The position numbers and the translations under genes were made by a program. Under the pieces are notes generated by a model. It was given only the letters and a program-made list of their open reading frames with translations. It was not told the origin of the DNA and did no database searches. Below, piece after piece: positions 34,537 through 45,091 of a stretch of DNA of 64,000 nt. The stretch spans positions 1 through 64,000 of the forward strand of contig MU119362.1 in assembly GCA_014904845.1 (NCBI GenBank), read 5' to 3'. Source of the DNA: Acephala macrosclerotiorum. Lineage: Eukaryota > Ascomycota > Leotiomycetes > Helotiales > Mollisiaceae. Within the stretch, counting starts at the first letter, position 1. Every line of letters starts with the position of its first letter.

Positions 34537-37500
34537 ATGCGTCTTCTACATCGCAACAGCGCTGGCCAGCTCAGCCTGACTAAGGACTTCGTTGGCGACG
34601 ATATTCCCCAATATGCTATCCTTTCGCACACGTGGGGAGCGGATACAGAAGAGGTCACCTTTGAAAATCTAATGGATAATGCTAGCAGGGACAAGTCTGG
34701 CTATAAGAAGATACTCTTCTGTGGAGAACAAGCCAGTCGTGATGGCTTGCAATATTTTTGGGTAGATACTTGTTGTATCGACAAAAGGAGTAGTACTGAG
34801 CTCGCAGAGGCTATCAACTCCATGTTTCGCTGGTATCGTAATGCGGCTAAATGCTACGTTTACCTGTCGGATGTTTCGAGAAATGATCATGATCAGGTCG
34901 ACCCGTCTTTGCAGTCGTGGCAATCAGTCTTCCGGAAAAGTCGATGGTTTACTCGTGGTTGGACACTTCAAGAACTTATTGCTCCGAAATCGGTTGAATT
35001 CTTTTGCTCGAATGGCACACTACTCGGCGATAAGAAATCCTTGGAGCGACAGCTTCATGAGATAACGGGGATCAAGATTTCAGCTCTTCAAGGAATTCCT
35101 CTATCTACGTTTAGCGTAGAGGAGCGAATGTTATGGGCAGAAAATCGCCAGACCAAGCGTGCAGAAGACAAGGCTTATTCCCTGTTAGGCATTTTCGACG
35201 TCTACATGCCACTTATTTATGGTGAGGGGGCGGATAATGCATTCAAGAGGCTTCAAGAGGAGGTTGACAAGCGTCGAAGGAAGCATCAGCCCGACGAACT
35301 ATCGACTGACTCATCCACTTTCAATTCCGCTAAACGATCAAAAAATCTACGCGGCCAGTCCTCTGTTCCTTCCGCTCGCAACCCGAACTTCTTCGATCCT
35401 AAAGCGCCTTTCGACTCTGAATTAGACAACTCAGCGGAGAACGGAAAAGAGATAGCTACAAGCATCGACGCCGCCACAAGACAATCGCTAATTGACCAAC
35501 TCTACTTCACCAAAATCGACGAGCGCCTGACAAGCCTAACAGCCGCGCAAGGAACAACTTGCCGATGGTTCCTCAACAAACCCGAATACGCATCCTGGCA
35601 CGACGTGACGCAACAGTCAGACCACGGCGGCTTCCTTTGGATCAAAGGCAATCCCGGCACTGGGAAGTCGACTCTAATGAAACTCCTCTTCGAAAAGGCC
35701 AAACTCAACGCAAGGGGCGATTCCTCGAAATTCACGCTATCGTTTTTCTTCCTCGCACGGGGCACGGTCGAGGAGAAGTCGACGGTGGGTCTATACCGCT
35801 CTCTTCTCCACCAGCTTTTTGAGAAGGCGGTAGAGTTAAGAGATAGTTTGGAGTGGATGACAGCCGATGGCGCGAGGGTTATCCAGCGGAGTGGATGGCA
35901 TGAGGAAGCGTTGAAGCAAACGTTAACGTATGCTATTCAGAAGCTTGGGGGTCGGTCTTTGACTATTTTCGTTGATGCGCTGGATGAGTGCAATAAGAGC
36001 CAGGTTGCGGGTATGGTTTGCTTCTTTGAGGAGTTGTGCGGTTGCGCAAGAGAGGCGCAAGTTCGGTTGCAAATCTGCTTCTCTAGTCGGCATTATCCGA
36101 CTATCGTCATCCAAAAGGGTATCGAAGTCACTCTAGAAGACGAAATCGGGCATACAGAAGATATCGAACAGTATATCAAGTCGAAACTCAGGCTAAGGAA
36201 GTCGAAGCAAGCCGAGTCACTTCGATACGAAATCCTTGAGAAATCTTCTCGCATCTTCCTATGGGTCGTTTTGGTTCTCGATATTCTCAACTCTGAATAC
36301 CCCGACAGCTCCGTTTCTATCAAGAAGATCCGTGAGCGGCTCAAGGAAATCCCGCCGAAACTGACCGATTTGTTTGAGATGATCCTTGCGCGAGATGGAG
36401 AAAACCTTGAACGGCTGCAAGTTTGTCTCAAATGGATTCTCTTCGCCACTCGTCCTCTTAAGCCACAGGAGCTCTACTTCGCAATCCAGCTTGGTCTCGA
36501 CAAAGAGTGCTCGAGTCTTTGGGACCAGGAAGATGTGGATTTGGACCAGATGAAGACTTTCGTGAGAAGTTCTTCAAAGGGTTTAGCCGAAGTCACACGG
36601 AACAAGGCCTCTGAAGTCCAGTTCATTCACGAGTCTGTTCGAGACTTCTTACTGGGTAAATACGAGGGCCAGTGGTCTGGGGCTTCTGGCAACTTCGTGG
36701 GTCATAGCCACGAAATTTTGACGAATTGCTGCTTAGCCCAATTGAACGCTTCTATCAACCAAGACATCGATATTCCGATCCCTCTACCGCAGGCTTCCAC
36801 GGCAGCACAGTTGCGGACGACCATCAGCTTGAAGTTTCCGTTTCTCGAATATTCAGTTCATAATGTCCTTCGCCACGCCAACAGTGCTCAACAGAATGCA
36901 GTGGAGCAAAGAGATTTTCTTGCTGACTTCCCTCTTCCACGGTGGATATTCCTCAATAATATTCTCGAAAAGTTCGATATTCGGCGATATACGGAAACAG
37001 TTAGCATGATTTACGTCCTTGCAGAGAAGAACTTGGCAAACCTTATTCGAATCCATCCTCAGAGGGAGTCCTTTTTTGACGTTGAAAATGAACGCTATGG
37101 GCTGCCTATTTTTGCCGCTCTGGCTACTGGGAGTCATGAAGCAGTCCAGGCATTTTTAGAAGTCCAGGCCGAAATCCAGCCACAAGAGCTTCCGCTTCAC
37201 CATCTATGCAAACAGTACTCTGAGAATAGAAACACACGCACTAACTTTGGCCGCAACTTCACTTTCTCGCGGCACAAAAGTGTTTCCTCCCATATCGCAG
37301 AGCAAGGCGACGAGGTAATCCTTACTTTTCTCTGTGCTTCAGGCAAGCTCGACATTGAGTCGAAGGATAGCAGGACTGGCCAGACGCCGCTATTATGCGC
37401 GGCAGAGAACGGGCACGAGGCGGCAGTAAAATTACTACTAGAAAAAGGCGCCGATCTAGAGGCTAAAAACAAGAACGGCCAGACGCCGCTATTCCAAGCA

Positions 37501-38268
37501 ATAGAGAACGGGCACGAGGCGGTAGTAAAGTTGTTACTCGAAAAAGGCGCCAAGCTAGAAGCCAAAAACAACTGTAATCAAACGCCGTTGTTACACGCGG
37601 TTGGGCACGAGTACGCAAACGAGGCGATAATAACGCTATTACTAGAAAAAGGCGCCGAGCTGGAGGCCCAAGACGACGATAACCAAACGCCGTTATTATG
37701 GGCAATAGAGCATCAGTGCGAAGCAGCAATAAAATTATTGCTAGAAAAAGGCGCCGAGCTAGAGGCTAAAAATAAGAGTGGCCGAACGCCACTATTCCAA
37801 GCAGTAAGGCACGGGTACGAAGCAGCAATAGGACTATTACTCGAAAAAGACGCTGAGCTAGAGGCTAAAGATATCTTTGGTCGGACGCCGTTGTTATGCG
37901 CGGTTGGGCACGAATACGCGAACGAGGCGATAATAACGCTATTACTAGAAAAAGGCGCCGAGCTAGAAGCCAAAGATAACTATGACCAGACGCCATTGTC
38001 AAAGGCAGTAGAGTATAAGCATGAGGCGGCAGTAAAATTATTGCTGAAAAAGGGTGCTAAGATAGAGGCTAAAGATAAGTTTGGCTCGACGCCATTGTTA
38101 TACGCAGTAGTACAAAAATGCGAGGCGATAGTAAAGCTACTATTAGAGGAAGGTGCTAAGCCAGAGGCCAAAGATATAAATGGCCAGACGCCGTTGTCAC
38201 GGGCAAAAAAGTGTGGGTATAAGGGGATAGTGAAATTACTTGAAAATCAACTTTTGCTTCCAATGTAA
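34537..38268 (+). CDS. HET-NACHT-ankyrin NLR-like protein (heterokaryon incompatibility type)
   Basis: Single-exon protein of 1243 aa with the three-part layout of fungal STAND/NLR proteins. HET domain, about residues 1-245: YAILSHTWG at 26-34, FWVDTCCID around 74-82, RGWTLQELIAP at 140-150, and EDKAYSLLGIFDVYMPLIYGEG leading to its end. A linker of about 80 residues follows. The NACHT-type NTPase has a P-loop GNPGTGKST at 371-379, the SFFFLARG strand near 402, and Walker B LTIFVDALDEC at 475-485. An alpha-helical region of about 350 residues follows. Nine ankyrin repeats from about 945 to the C-terminus complete the protein. Such proteins sense non-self through the repeats and signal cell death through the HET domain in hyphal fusion. 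The frame is intact with all key motifs present. The ligand is unknown. Confidence 0.93.
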   Translation: MRLLHRNSAGQLSLTKDFVGDDIPQYAILSHTWGADTEEVTFENLMDNASRDKSGYKKILFCGEQASRDGLQYFWVDTCCIDKRSSTELAEAINSMFRWYRNAAKCYVYLSDVSRNDHDQVDPSLQSWQSVFRKSRWFTRGWTLQELIAPKSVEFFCSNGTLLGDKKSLERQLHEITGIKISALQGIPLSTFSVEERMLWAENRQTKRAEDKAYSLLGIFDVYMPLIYGEGADNAFKRLQEEVDKRRRKHQPDELSTDSSTFNSAKRSKNLRGQSSVPSARNPNFFDPKAPFDSELDNSAENGKEIATSIDAATRQSLIDQLYFTKIDERLTSLTAAQGTTCRWFLNKPEYASWHDVTQQSDHGGFLWIKGNPGTGKSTLMKLLFEKAKLNARGDSSKFTLSFFFLARGTVEEKSTVGLYRSLLHQLFEKAVELRDSLEWMTADGARVIQRSGWHEEALKQTLTYAIQKLGGRSLTIFVDALDECNKSQVAGMVCFFEELCGCAREAQVRLQICFSSRHYPTIVIQKGIEVTLEDEIGHTEDIEQYIKSKLRLRKSKQAESLRYEILEKSSRIFLWVVLVLDILNSEYPDSSVSIKKIRERLKEIPPKLTDLFEMILARDGENLERLQVCLKWILFATRPLKPQELYFAIQLGLDKECSSLWDQEDVDLDQMKTFVRSSSKGLAEVTRNKASEVQFIHESVRDFLLGKYEGQWSGASGNFVGHSHEILTNCCLAQLNASINQDIDIPIPLPQASTAAQLRTTISLKFPFLEYSVHNVLRHANSAQQNAVEQRDFLADFPLPRWIFLNNILEKFDIRRYTETVSMIYVLAEKNLANLIRIHPQRESFFDVENERYGLPIFAALATGSHEAVQAFLEVQAEIQPQELPLHHLCKQYSENRNTRTNFGRNFTFSRHKSVSSHIAEQGDEVILTFLCASGKLDIESKDSRTGQTPLLCAAENGHEAAVKLLLEKGADLEAKNKNGQTPLFQAIENGHEAVVKLLLEKGAKLEAKNNCNQTPLLHAVGHEYANEAIITLLLEKGAELEAQDDDNQTPLLWAIEHQCEAAIKLLLEKGAELEAKNKSGRTPLFQAVRHGYEAAIGLLLEKDAELEAKDIFGRTPLLCAVGHEYANEAIITLLLEKGAELEAKDNYDQTPLSKAVEYKHEAAVKLLLKKGAKIEAKDKFGSTPLLYAVVQKCEAIVKLLLEEGAKPEAKDINGQTPLSRAKKCGYKGIVKLLENQLLLPM
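37378..38235 (+). repeat. tandem ankyrin-coding repeats with internal higher-order duplication
   Basis: Nine ankyrin units of 99-102 nt (each with a TPL core) are highly alike at the DNA level. Units 3 and 6 share an extra EYAN insertion and are exactly 303 nt apart (GCGGTTGGGCACGA at 37597 and 37900). That points to duplication of a three-repeat block (units 1-3 to 4-6 or 2-3 to 5-6). Confidence 0.85.
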
Positions 38269-38445
38269 TTTATCTTTCTTTCTAATATATTCGCTAGCGA
38301 CTATAAAGCACTTTTAAATCACAGTCAGTGATTCACAAAGAAAATATTTGCAGAAAGCACTTCCCATTCATTCACTACCTCAGAATCTGCTAATGCGAAT
38401 GTCCCACCCCACCCAATTCGTTATCGTACAATGCGTGAAAGACGC

Positions 38446-39154
38446 TCAAAGATCAGCCGCAGCAAGCTCAATCAACTCCAAAGCTCGCTCCTCGCACTTG
38501 TGAACAATCTCTCGCTTTGATTGATCCAAACGAGCTTGAACATGCTGCTTCATCTCAAACTCGACGCGTGGGAGAGCTCGCTTATACCCTTGAATTTCCA
38601 TATTATTGCCTTCCTTGACCGCAATCTCAAGACCAAGCAGAGCATGTGGGACGACGACAGACATGTAGTGCTCGACGATCTGATGGATGGACACGTCAAG
38701 GGATTGAAAGCCTGTTTCGGTTGGCGATTTCCCGTAAAATGCTAGAAAAATAACGTGTTACCTGAAGCTATTGCACCGGTGAGACCCATGGAGCCCTAGA
38801 TTCAATGTCAGCATGTGATGGTTCGATTTGCTGGAAAGCATGGGACATTACCATCATCTTCAGCTTGCTCAGCTTGCTTCCAACATGTCCAGACTCCATC
38901 TCAGGAAAGGTGCCTTCTTGAATGTCTCGATCACCTTGGATCATTCGTTCCTCCAACTGCAGATGTTCAATCTTCAACTTTCTCAGCTCAGCATGATCTT
39001 CAGCATCTCCATAAACGCCCGATATGTCTCTCTCAAGCGGAGTATCCAATACCGTAGCGGTCGTTCGGGATCCAGTCAGGGCTTCGGACTTCGAGTGGTG
39101 ATCGCAAGAGTGGAACTTGGTGCCATCAGGCAGGTGGGTTAGGTGACAGGGCAT
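38446..39154 (-). CDS. hypothetical coiled-coil protein, paralogue A of a three-gene cluster
   Basis: Unrecognised family. The N-terminal exon (39154-38852) is His/Cys-rich at the start (FHSCDHHSK), then charged and helical. A good intron (38851-38796) follows. The C-terminal exon (38741-38446) encodes an amphipathic helical module (HALLGLEIAVKEGNN, then many Lys/Glu) that resembles the ends of the next two genes. The middle is uncertain. Joining in frame needs either a 10-nt exon (38795-38786) with a weak GTCTCA donor, giving 202 aa, or an implausible 20-nt intron; retention gives an early stop. The AFYGKSPTETGFQ segment aligns with paralogue C (FFATPFQEIF), which argues the exon is or was coding. 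It may be a degenerating copy. Confidence 0.5.
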
Positions 39155-39630
39155 GTTGGACGCGACGCGACGGATAGGGGAGTGGCTCGCTTGCGCACGT
39201 CAGCAATCATCTTGAAGACGGAGAAACGCCAATGGAGCCGCAAACTTACATCGCTGACGCTGGATACAAGATGATACAATCGTATCGAGGAGCGCGTTGT
39301 TGAGACTCTGAAGACAATGGAGGAGAAGATCGAAAGTCAGGATATGCGAGTGCGTTCGCTTCGGCTAGCGCCATCCTGGGAGGTCAACAACCTGACGTAT
39401 GAGAGATATTGCAAGATGAAAGACGAGCCGCAGATGAGATTCTCCATGCGGGTGTAAAAAGGTAGGTGGAGCGAATTTGTCAGCCTTGAGGTTGTGAAGT
39501 CACAGAGAATTCAAGAAGAGAAGATGAAGGAAAGATGTCTTCATTGCTTTGTATTGAAGTTTGCTGCGACCTTTACAAATTAGTAGTTGTATTGAAAGAA
39601 TTCTTCAACTCAGAGCAGTTGTGCCAACAC

Positions 39631-41120
39631 CTAAATAACTACATCTTTGCTTTGGATACCTCCACAAGTCTTGTCTGACTTTTGTAATCGCAAGACATGA
39701 GTGGCGTCACCCAAGCATAGTCTCGAAAAACATCTTGACAGTCTCCTCTCCTCTCTCCAAAAGCAACTTCCAGAAGCTTTGTGTACATCTTCTAAACTCT
39801 GCTTATAGCTTCCAACTGCTTCATGAAACCTCTCCTTCTCCAGTGCAACCTTCTCGTCATTACCCTCTCGAGCAGCTGTCTCCAACCCACTTAATGCTGC
39901 CATGGCTTCCATGTCGAAATGGTAGTTACTCCATGTACGTTCCTTCTTCAAATTCGTGAATGCCTCCTGGATAGCCCCCTTCATCAAAGCCTTTCCTGCC
40001 AGCGCTTGCAACTTCTGTACTTTCTCAGTCGAGTCTTCTATTTGAGTACCGGTTGCTACTTCAGCGTTGTTCAACTTCTCGGGCAGTCCATGCTGAGTTG
40101 CTTTGGATTCATATTTTGGGGACGCGACATTGAGGCCTTCTCGTTGTACCTCTGCTTGTAGGGCATTCGAATTGTCGCGGCTAGAATGCTGCCCGATTCC
40201 TTCTGCTTCCGGCTTGAACTTGGTGAAGAATCGGTTGAAGTGCTGACCGGTTTCTTCAACCTGCGGCTTGGCTTTAGGGACGTTTTTCTGTGTCGATTGA
40301 GACGCTCCAATATGAACCTGTTGTCCCGTGGTTGCTGGTTCGATGGCTGATGACTCGATGGTTTCCATGCTGACACGAGCAGCTCTCTTCTTCTTGACGT
40401 CCTCCATCTTCTTTTGGTGCATTTCTTTCTCTGCCTGTTCAGCTTTGCAACTTGGGCAAGCACCGTTTTCGTACGAAGAGATTTTGCGTTGTCGAACTGT
40501 AGGCTTGCAAGGCGCGTCCTCCTTCCAGTTGGCGCACTTTTGGACGTAAATTTGAGACAAATGATTGCAGTCGTGTAATACACTGCCGAGGATGCAAGTG
40601 CACATAGTGATATAGGGGGAATCTTCTGTAATGGGTGGTAGGGGCGCGTTCTTTTGCTCGATTATCCGCTCCATCTTTGCCTTGAGTGCGGCCATTCGTT
40701 CTGGTAAGCGCTCACTTGAGATTGGAACTTTTGACAATGATAAGCGCTCTTCTGGGGTGAGTGTCTCTGCTTGCTCCTCCTGGGTGGCAGCGAGTGAGGC
40801 GGATGTTGCGGTGGGGTGGAGTGGAGTGGAAGACGTCGTCGCTGCCGCTGAAAGTCGTTCAGCTGACGAGAACGCTTTTGAGCGTATTAAGCGCTCAGAT
40901 GAGGTGAGTGTCTCTGCCTTTGTCTCTGGCTTTGACTCAGTTGAGGCTGATTCGGATGGTGTAGGGAGTTGTGCAGCATCGGTCCGACGGTGACTTTTCT
41001 TAGGGGTCAAAGGTGCTCCGCTATGAGAAAGATTTAGCAAACGTCTCTGGATGATCAAAGCTTCAACTAGTAGAAGACTTACCCTTTGGGAGCACGGCTT
41101 GGAGGTCCCGGAAAGTACAT
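39631..41120 (-). CDS. hypothetical Cys/His-motif coiled-coil protein, paralogue B
   Basis: Two exons (41120-41083 and 41020-39631; intron 62 nt) encode 475 aa. The short first exon reads MYFPGPPSRAPKG. A Ser/Thr/Glu-rich region holds three variants of a short repeat (ETLTSSERLIRSKAFSSAERL and similar, the first two about 50 residues apart). It is followed by a Cys/His stretch (DCNH-x8-C-x8-C-x16-CPSC) that looks metal-binding, a coiled-coil start (AEQAEKEMHQKKMEDVKKK), a variable middle, and a helical C-terminal module (AMAALSGLETAAREGND). A TATATAAA box sits about 65-70 bp upstream. No signal peptide. I recognise no named family; the layout is shared with paralogue C and in part with A. Confidence 0.75.
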
Positions 41121-41183
41121 CGTGGGCTTATCTTTATTGGAACTTGTTGTAGGAGTCTTAGGCTCGAACGGAGACGAGAAGGG

Positions 41184-41191
41184 TTTATATA
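41184..41191 (-). promoter_or_regulatory. TATA box of paralogue B
   Basis: TATATAAA on the minus strand, 64-71 bp before the ATG. It is the best core-promoter match seen in this cluster. Confidence 0.5.
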
Positions 41192-41524
41192 CTGCTTAGT
41201 CGTGGTTCCGGTCTCGCCAAACGCGTTCGGCCGCGTTCTATTCGCCTTCGAGTCACGTCGTCAAAACCGTCAGGCTAAGTCTCTAGTTCCAGCTATTGTA
41301 GAGTCTTTCTGTTCAACTGGTGTTTCAATTCACTGGTTATAAACCTAGAGCCTGAGGACTCACTGTTTCGGTGCATGAGACTTAAGTATGCCAGCCCTCA
41401 TGGGGCTTGGAAGTTCTACATTGTGTATTGACAAACAATAATTTCCACATTATAGCGCTTCTACTTCAACAAATACACAAGCCTTGTTTCCACAAACTCC
41501 ATGGCAAGCCAAATGTTCTTCTGT

Positions 41525-43114
41525 TTATTGTGTCAGTGGTAGCAAACCATCACGACACTCGTAAGTTTCCTCAATCCAAACCTGAAGACAATCCTGAGTC
41601 TCCTTCAAGATATCTTCTCCAAAGATATCAGCAGACTCATTCAAGTCCCTCTCAATATCTTTCCTATTTCTCAGAAGTTCATTCTTCTTTACAAGGAACT
41701 TTCTCTCGTCACCCTTCCTCAAAGCTAACTCCATCTCTGCCAAATTGTCAAGGACAAAGATACCATAGTTAGTATCCACCATAGTCTTCTGCCGAGCCTT
41801 CAAGTCATCGAAGATCTCCTGGAATGGTGTAGCAAAGAACATATCGACGATCTCCTTTGCCTTGAGTTGTGATTCGGTTGGCTCGTAAACGATCATGGAA
41901 GCTGACATTGGTGTGTCGGATTGGGGGATAGCCTTCGACTTTGACTGTGGCGTACTTGGTAATGGAGCGGTAACTTCGTTGAGCTTCAATGTAGGTGAGA
42001 GTGGTTCCGTGACAGAAGCAGCCTTGACAAATCGTCCACCACTTCCCCTCGGTTGAACCGTATTGTGAGCGGTCTTAGCCTTGCCACTACTTGTTCGCTT
42101 TAGTAGCTGAGGTCGCTGAGGAGTATCATAAAAGTCATCGATCATCTTCTCGAAATTGGTTCCCAACTCCTTCTGTAGTACCTGGACTTTCTCCTCCCCG
42201 CTACTCTTGACGACCTTGATACACTTTCCGCAGATACCAGCCTTCTTTTCTGTGATGATGGCTTTTGCGACAACTGGATCCGGCTTTCCTTGCTTTGCAA
42301 AGAAGACACGTTCGCTGTGATCACAGTCCTCATATTGTTGTAGCACTTCGACATCGTCGAAGTCTGATGGGGTACCCTCTAGACGGCCGAAAGACCATTT
42401 ACGAAAACCATGAACTTGGTTGTTGGAAGTTGGCTTTGCCGGAATGGGGACACTAGGGCCTTCTGGAGCTTGAGCTTTCTTTGTGGGAGCTTGGACAGCA
42501 AGGCCTTGTGCTTGAACATTCGAGGCAACATTCTTTGGGGCAGTAACCATCGAGCCTTGGCCTTGACCTTTCGAGGAAGTCTTTCGCTGAGAGGGACCAG
42601 CGGGAACTTGAACTTGAGCTGGACTCTTGACAGGAAGCGGAGGAGGAGCCATCTTCCCACTAAAAGGGACGAGATTCTTAACCTGCTGCTTCTCCAGCGC
42701 CTTTACTATCTTCTTACTCTCAGCTTCACTCTTCTTCAACTTCTCGACTGCTGTTCTCAAGTCCGTTGCCTCTTTCCTCAAATTTGATATCTCCACCTTA
42801 TTTGCCTCGACCTCGTGAAGCGCATCGTTCTTGCTTTTGATAAGACTATTGACCCAGTATCCGAACTCGGGGCTTAGGGATCGCGCCTTTAGGATCGTTT
42901 CTTTCGAGGGATTGTCTGAGCCGGGAGGACCGCACGTAAGGCAGGCGAACTCTGGACGACTGGACTCAGCGGTGACAGGAGGGCAGCGGGACGTAGTTCC
43001 GATTACGCATTCTCGGGCGTGCTCCAACCAAGTGTGACCGCAAGAGTAGGTTATCGAGATCCCTGGGCAGGAGTTGGCTTCTCCAGCGGTAGAGCTCGAG
43101 GTCGGGCTTGGCAT
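41525..43114 (-). CDS. hypothetical Cys/His-motif coiled-coil protein, paralogue C
   Basis: Intronless 529-aa frame from a proper ATG. Near the N-terminus SCGH-x8-C-x7-C-x13-CLTCG resembles the Cys/His unit of paralogue B and could bind zinc. Residues about 85-150 form a coiled coil (VEANKVEISNLRKEATDLRTAVEK broken into heptads). A Pro/Gln/Ala-rich linker follows, then a second Cys pair (AGICGKCIKV). The C-terminal helical module has the same signature as its neighbours (LDNLAEMELALRKGDE). The end (ECRDGLLPLTQ) is short and polar. No signal peptide or membrane segment. Function unknown. The Cys/His plus helix layout and the position beside an NLR-like gene suggest a fast-evolving accessory protein, but that is inference. 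Confidence 0.75.
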   Translation of the reverse strand: MPSPTSSSTAGEANSCPGISITYSCGHTWLEHARECVIGTTSRCPPVTAESSRPEFACLTCGPPGSDNPSKETILKARSLSPEFGYWVNSLIKSKNDALHEVEANKVEISNLRKEATDLRTAVEKLKKSEAESKKIVKALEKQQVKNLVPFSGKMAPPPLPVKSPAQVQVPAGPSQRKTSSKGQGQGSMVTAPKNVASNVQAQGLAVQAPTKKAQAPEGPSVPIPAKPTSNNQVHGFRKWSFGRLEGTPSDFDDVEVLQQYEDCDHSERVFFAKQGKPDPVVAKAIITEKKAGICGKCIKVVKSSGEEKVQVLQKELGTNFEKMIDDFYDTPQRPQLLKRTSSGKAKTAHNTVQPRGSGGRFVKAASVTEPLSPTLKLNEVTAPLPSTPQSKSKAIPQSDTPMSASMIVYEPTESQLKAKEIVDMFFATPFQEIFDDLKARQKTMVDTNYGIFVLDNLAEMELALRKGDERKFLVKKNELLRNRKDIERDLNESADIFGEDILKETQDCLQVWIEETYECRDGLLPLTQ

Positions 43115-43712
43115 GGTTGGTGGTGCTGCTGCTTGCGAAGCGCTTGAGCTTCTGGTGAGCGAACTGCATGAGTAGATTAGTCCTTTGTATCATTAAATTC
43201 ATAGATCGAGGCGTATAGAGTGTGATACTGACTTCCAGATATTGATTGGCATCTTGTTGATGCGATTCAGATCGAAAGTGTTTTTGGCTGCTTCTTTGCG
43301 AAAATGCTGTTGTTTTGTTGATATCAAAGTCGAGAATGAAAGAAGGCGCGTCGAGATCTTAGCACAACTCCGACGCTACGGGTCTGAACCCCCTTTATCT
43401 CACGTCATAAGTTTGGATGTTCAGGAGACCAAAAGATTTCAGAGTGAGCTTTGATTTTATGCATGAATTCTTGTCTTACGCCAAATTCTTTCCACGCCAA
43501 AGGTCAAGTGCTAGCGGCCTAACCTCGATAGGCGTCGACATACCTTCGACTTAGGGATATTTAGCAAAAGTTGTTCGAAAAAGGCACTAGTAAAACTAGT
43601 CCTGGGCGTTGGGCGAAAATTCAAGGCACCAGAAAAGTCGGTTTAGCAGGCTGTACGATGAAAAGGAGAGAACGTTCTAAGCAAGCAGCAACCTAGCACC
43701 AAGAAGGTGAAT
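43115..43712. other. intergenic region
   Basis: Promoter side of paralogue C plus unannotated sequence; no gene seen. Confidence 0.5.
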
Positions 43713-44240
43713 TTAGAACATTTCAGTAAAGGGGTGATTGACCTTGATACCAGAGTTTTCTCGATGCAAGCTATGAGGACGCGATGTCTCAGCAGTAACC
43801 GTACCATCATGAATCCCTACCACACTAGGCCCAACTGCATCATAGAGCTCAATTGCTGGATAATAATCAATACCGTCGCGTAACACATGAAAGGTTTTGC
43901 TCACCCCTCTCCAATTCAATGTTTCGAAGTCACCGCTCACACTCAATGTCCCAGCATCTACCGTGCAATGAGGTGATTCCCAGTCCGACTAAGTCGCAGC
44001 ATCCAATACATTAGTGACGGCTTCCCCGCAAAACTTAATAATTTCCTTGTCTGCCTTTAAGAATGTTCTCTTCTCTTCCCCAACATCCGGAAAACATTGG
44101 CAACCGAGGCGATTGCACATCTCCTTGCTAGCAGTTTCCAAGTCATCCTCGAGATTCCTCGGCAGCAGCGCAGCGGGTGCTATCGGCGGCCCTAAGAAGT
44201 TCCTGTTTGATGCTTTTGTCAACTTTACAACGTCCCTCAT
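43713..44240 (-). pseudogene. possible decayed gene with one in-frame TAG
   Basis: One minus-strand frame is open from MRDVVKLTKAS to a TAG at 43991-43989. It then stays open in the same frame for another 91 codons (SDWESPHCTV..., GISKTFHVLRDG-like region) to a TAA at 43713. Composition and the continuous frame suggest a real protein broken by a CAG-to-TAG change. A few Cys residues are present, but I recognise no family. A second overlapping frame upstream is also open for about 65 codons, so a coding exon in another phase is possible. Confidence 0.3.
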
Positions 44241-44782
44241 CTACAGGGCCATCAAAGGCCTCAAATCCTCTCAGCCCCCTTTCACTTGGTATCGGCAGTT
44301 CGTAACTGAACCACTCGCTCTGAAAGTTGGCCTGCAGCCTGCCAATGGTGCTTAGTATAATGACGATGTTTGTGGGAAGGAATATCCACTGAAGCAGGCA
44401 GAAAAGGTGCCGTCTACCTAAGCGTGAAAGCGGAAGAAAGGAAAGAGGGTAAACAAAAAAAAGAAGAAGGTGCGAGTGTGGTGGTGTTGCAAGCGAGGCA
44501 GGTGCTGCGAGGCTCCGCTAGCACATGATCATCGCTAACTCGAGCACAAATTTCCTTGACTTAGGCCAGAAGCAATTAGTTTTCTTTGCAGAAACAGGAT
44601 GTCCTATAGCCTGCAGGATATCGTAGAGGATACAAGCAGCATATAAGAAGCGCAAATACAACCCACAAAAATGCTCGCGGTAGCATTTCTCATCTCATTG
44701 CTCAGTCCCGTCTATCGCAGAGCCCGTTCTGTACGCGAGACATAGTACCGACACTCCTGGGTCGTCCGGCGCCCTTAAAATC

Positions 44783-45091
44783 TCAACCCCGCACTATTGA
44801 GCCAAACTTCGAAGAAGAACCCCAAAAAGAATACCATGATGATAAAGGATCCCAGAGATACGTCCACTCCTGACCTCTCGAAGCAACCAGCTTCTCAGCC
44901 TCTTTGAATGCCTTGCCCGTATGACCATCTAGCCACTGATAGCTAGCATGCAGGCACTCCTTCACCATCTCAACTCCGCTTTCCCAGCCGCGTTGAGCGA
45001 ATTGGACGACTATGACAGGTTTGGTGACGGAGGCACATCTTCGTGCTTCGGAATTGACGACGCTGACGATGCTTCCGCAGGATTGGATCAA
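44783..45091 (-). other. open frame without start codon, possible gene remnant
   Basis: About 100 codons open, with several Trp residues near the end (WTYLWDPLSSWYSFWG). There is no ATG at a sensible place, and a stop closes the frame just upstream. It could be a terminal exon or a relic. No family recognised. Confidence 0.2.
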
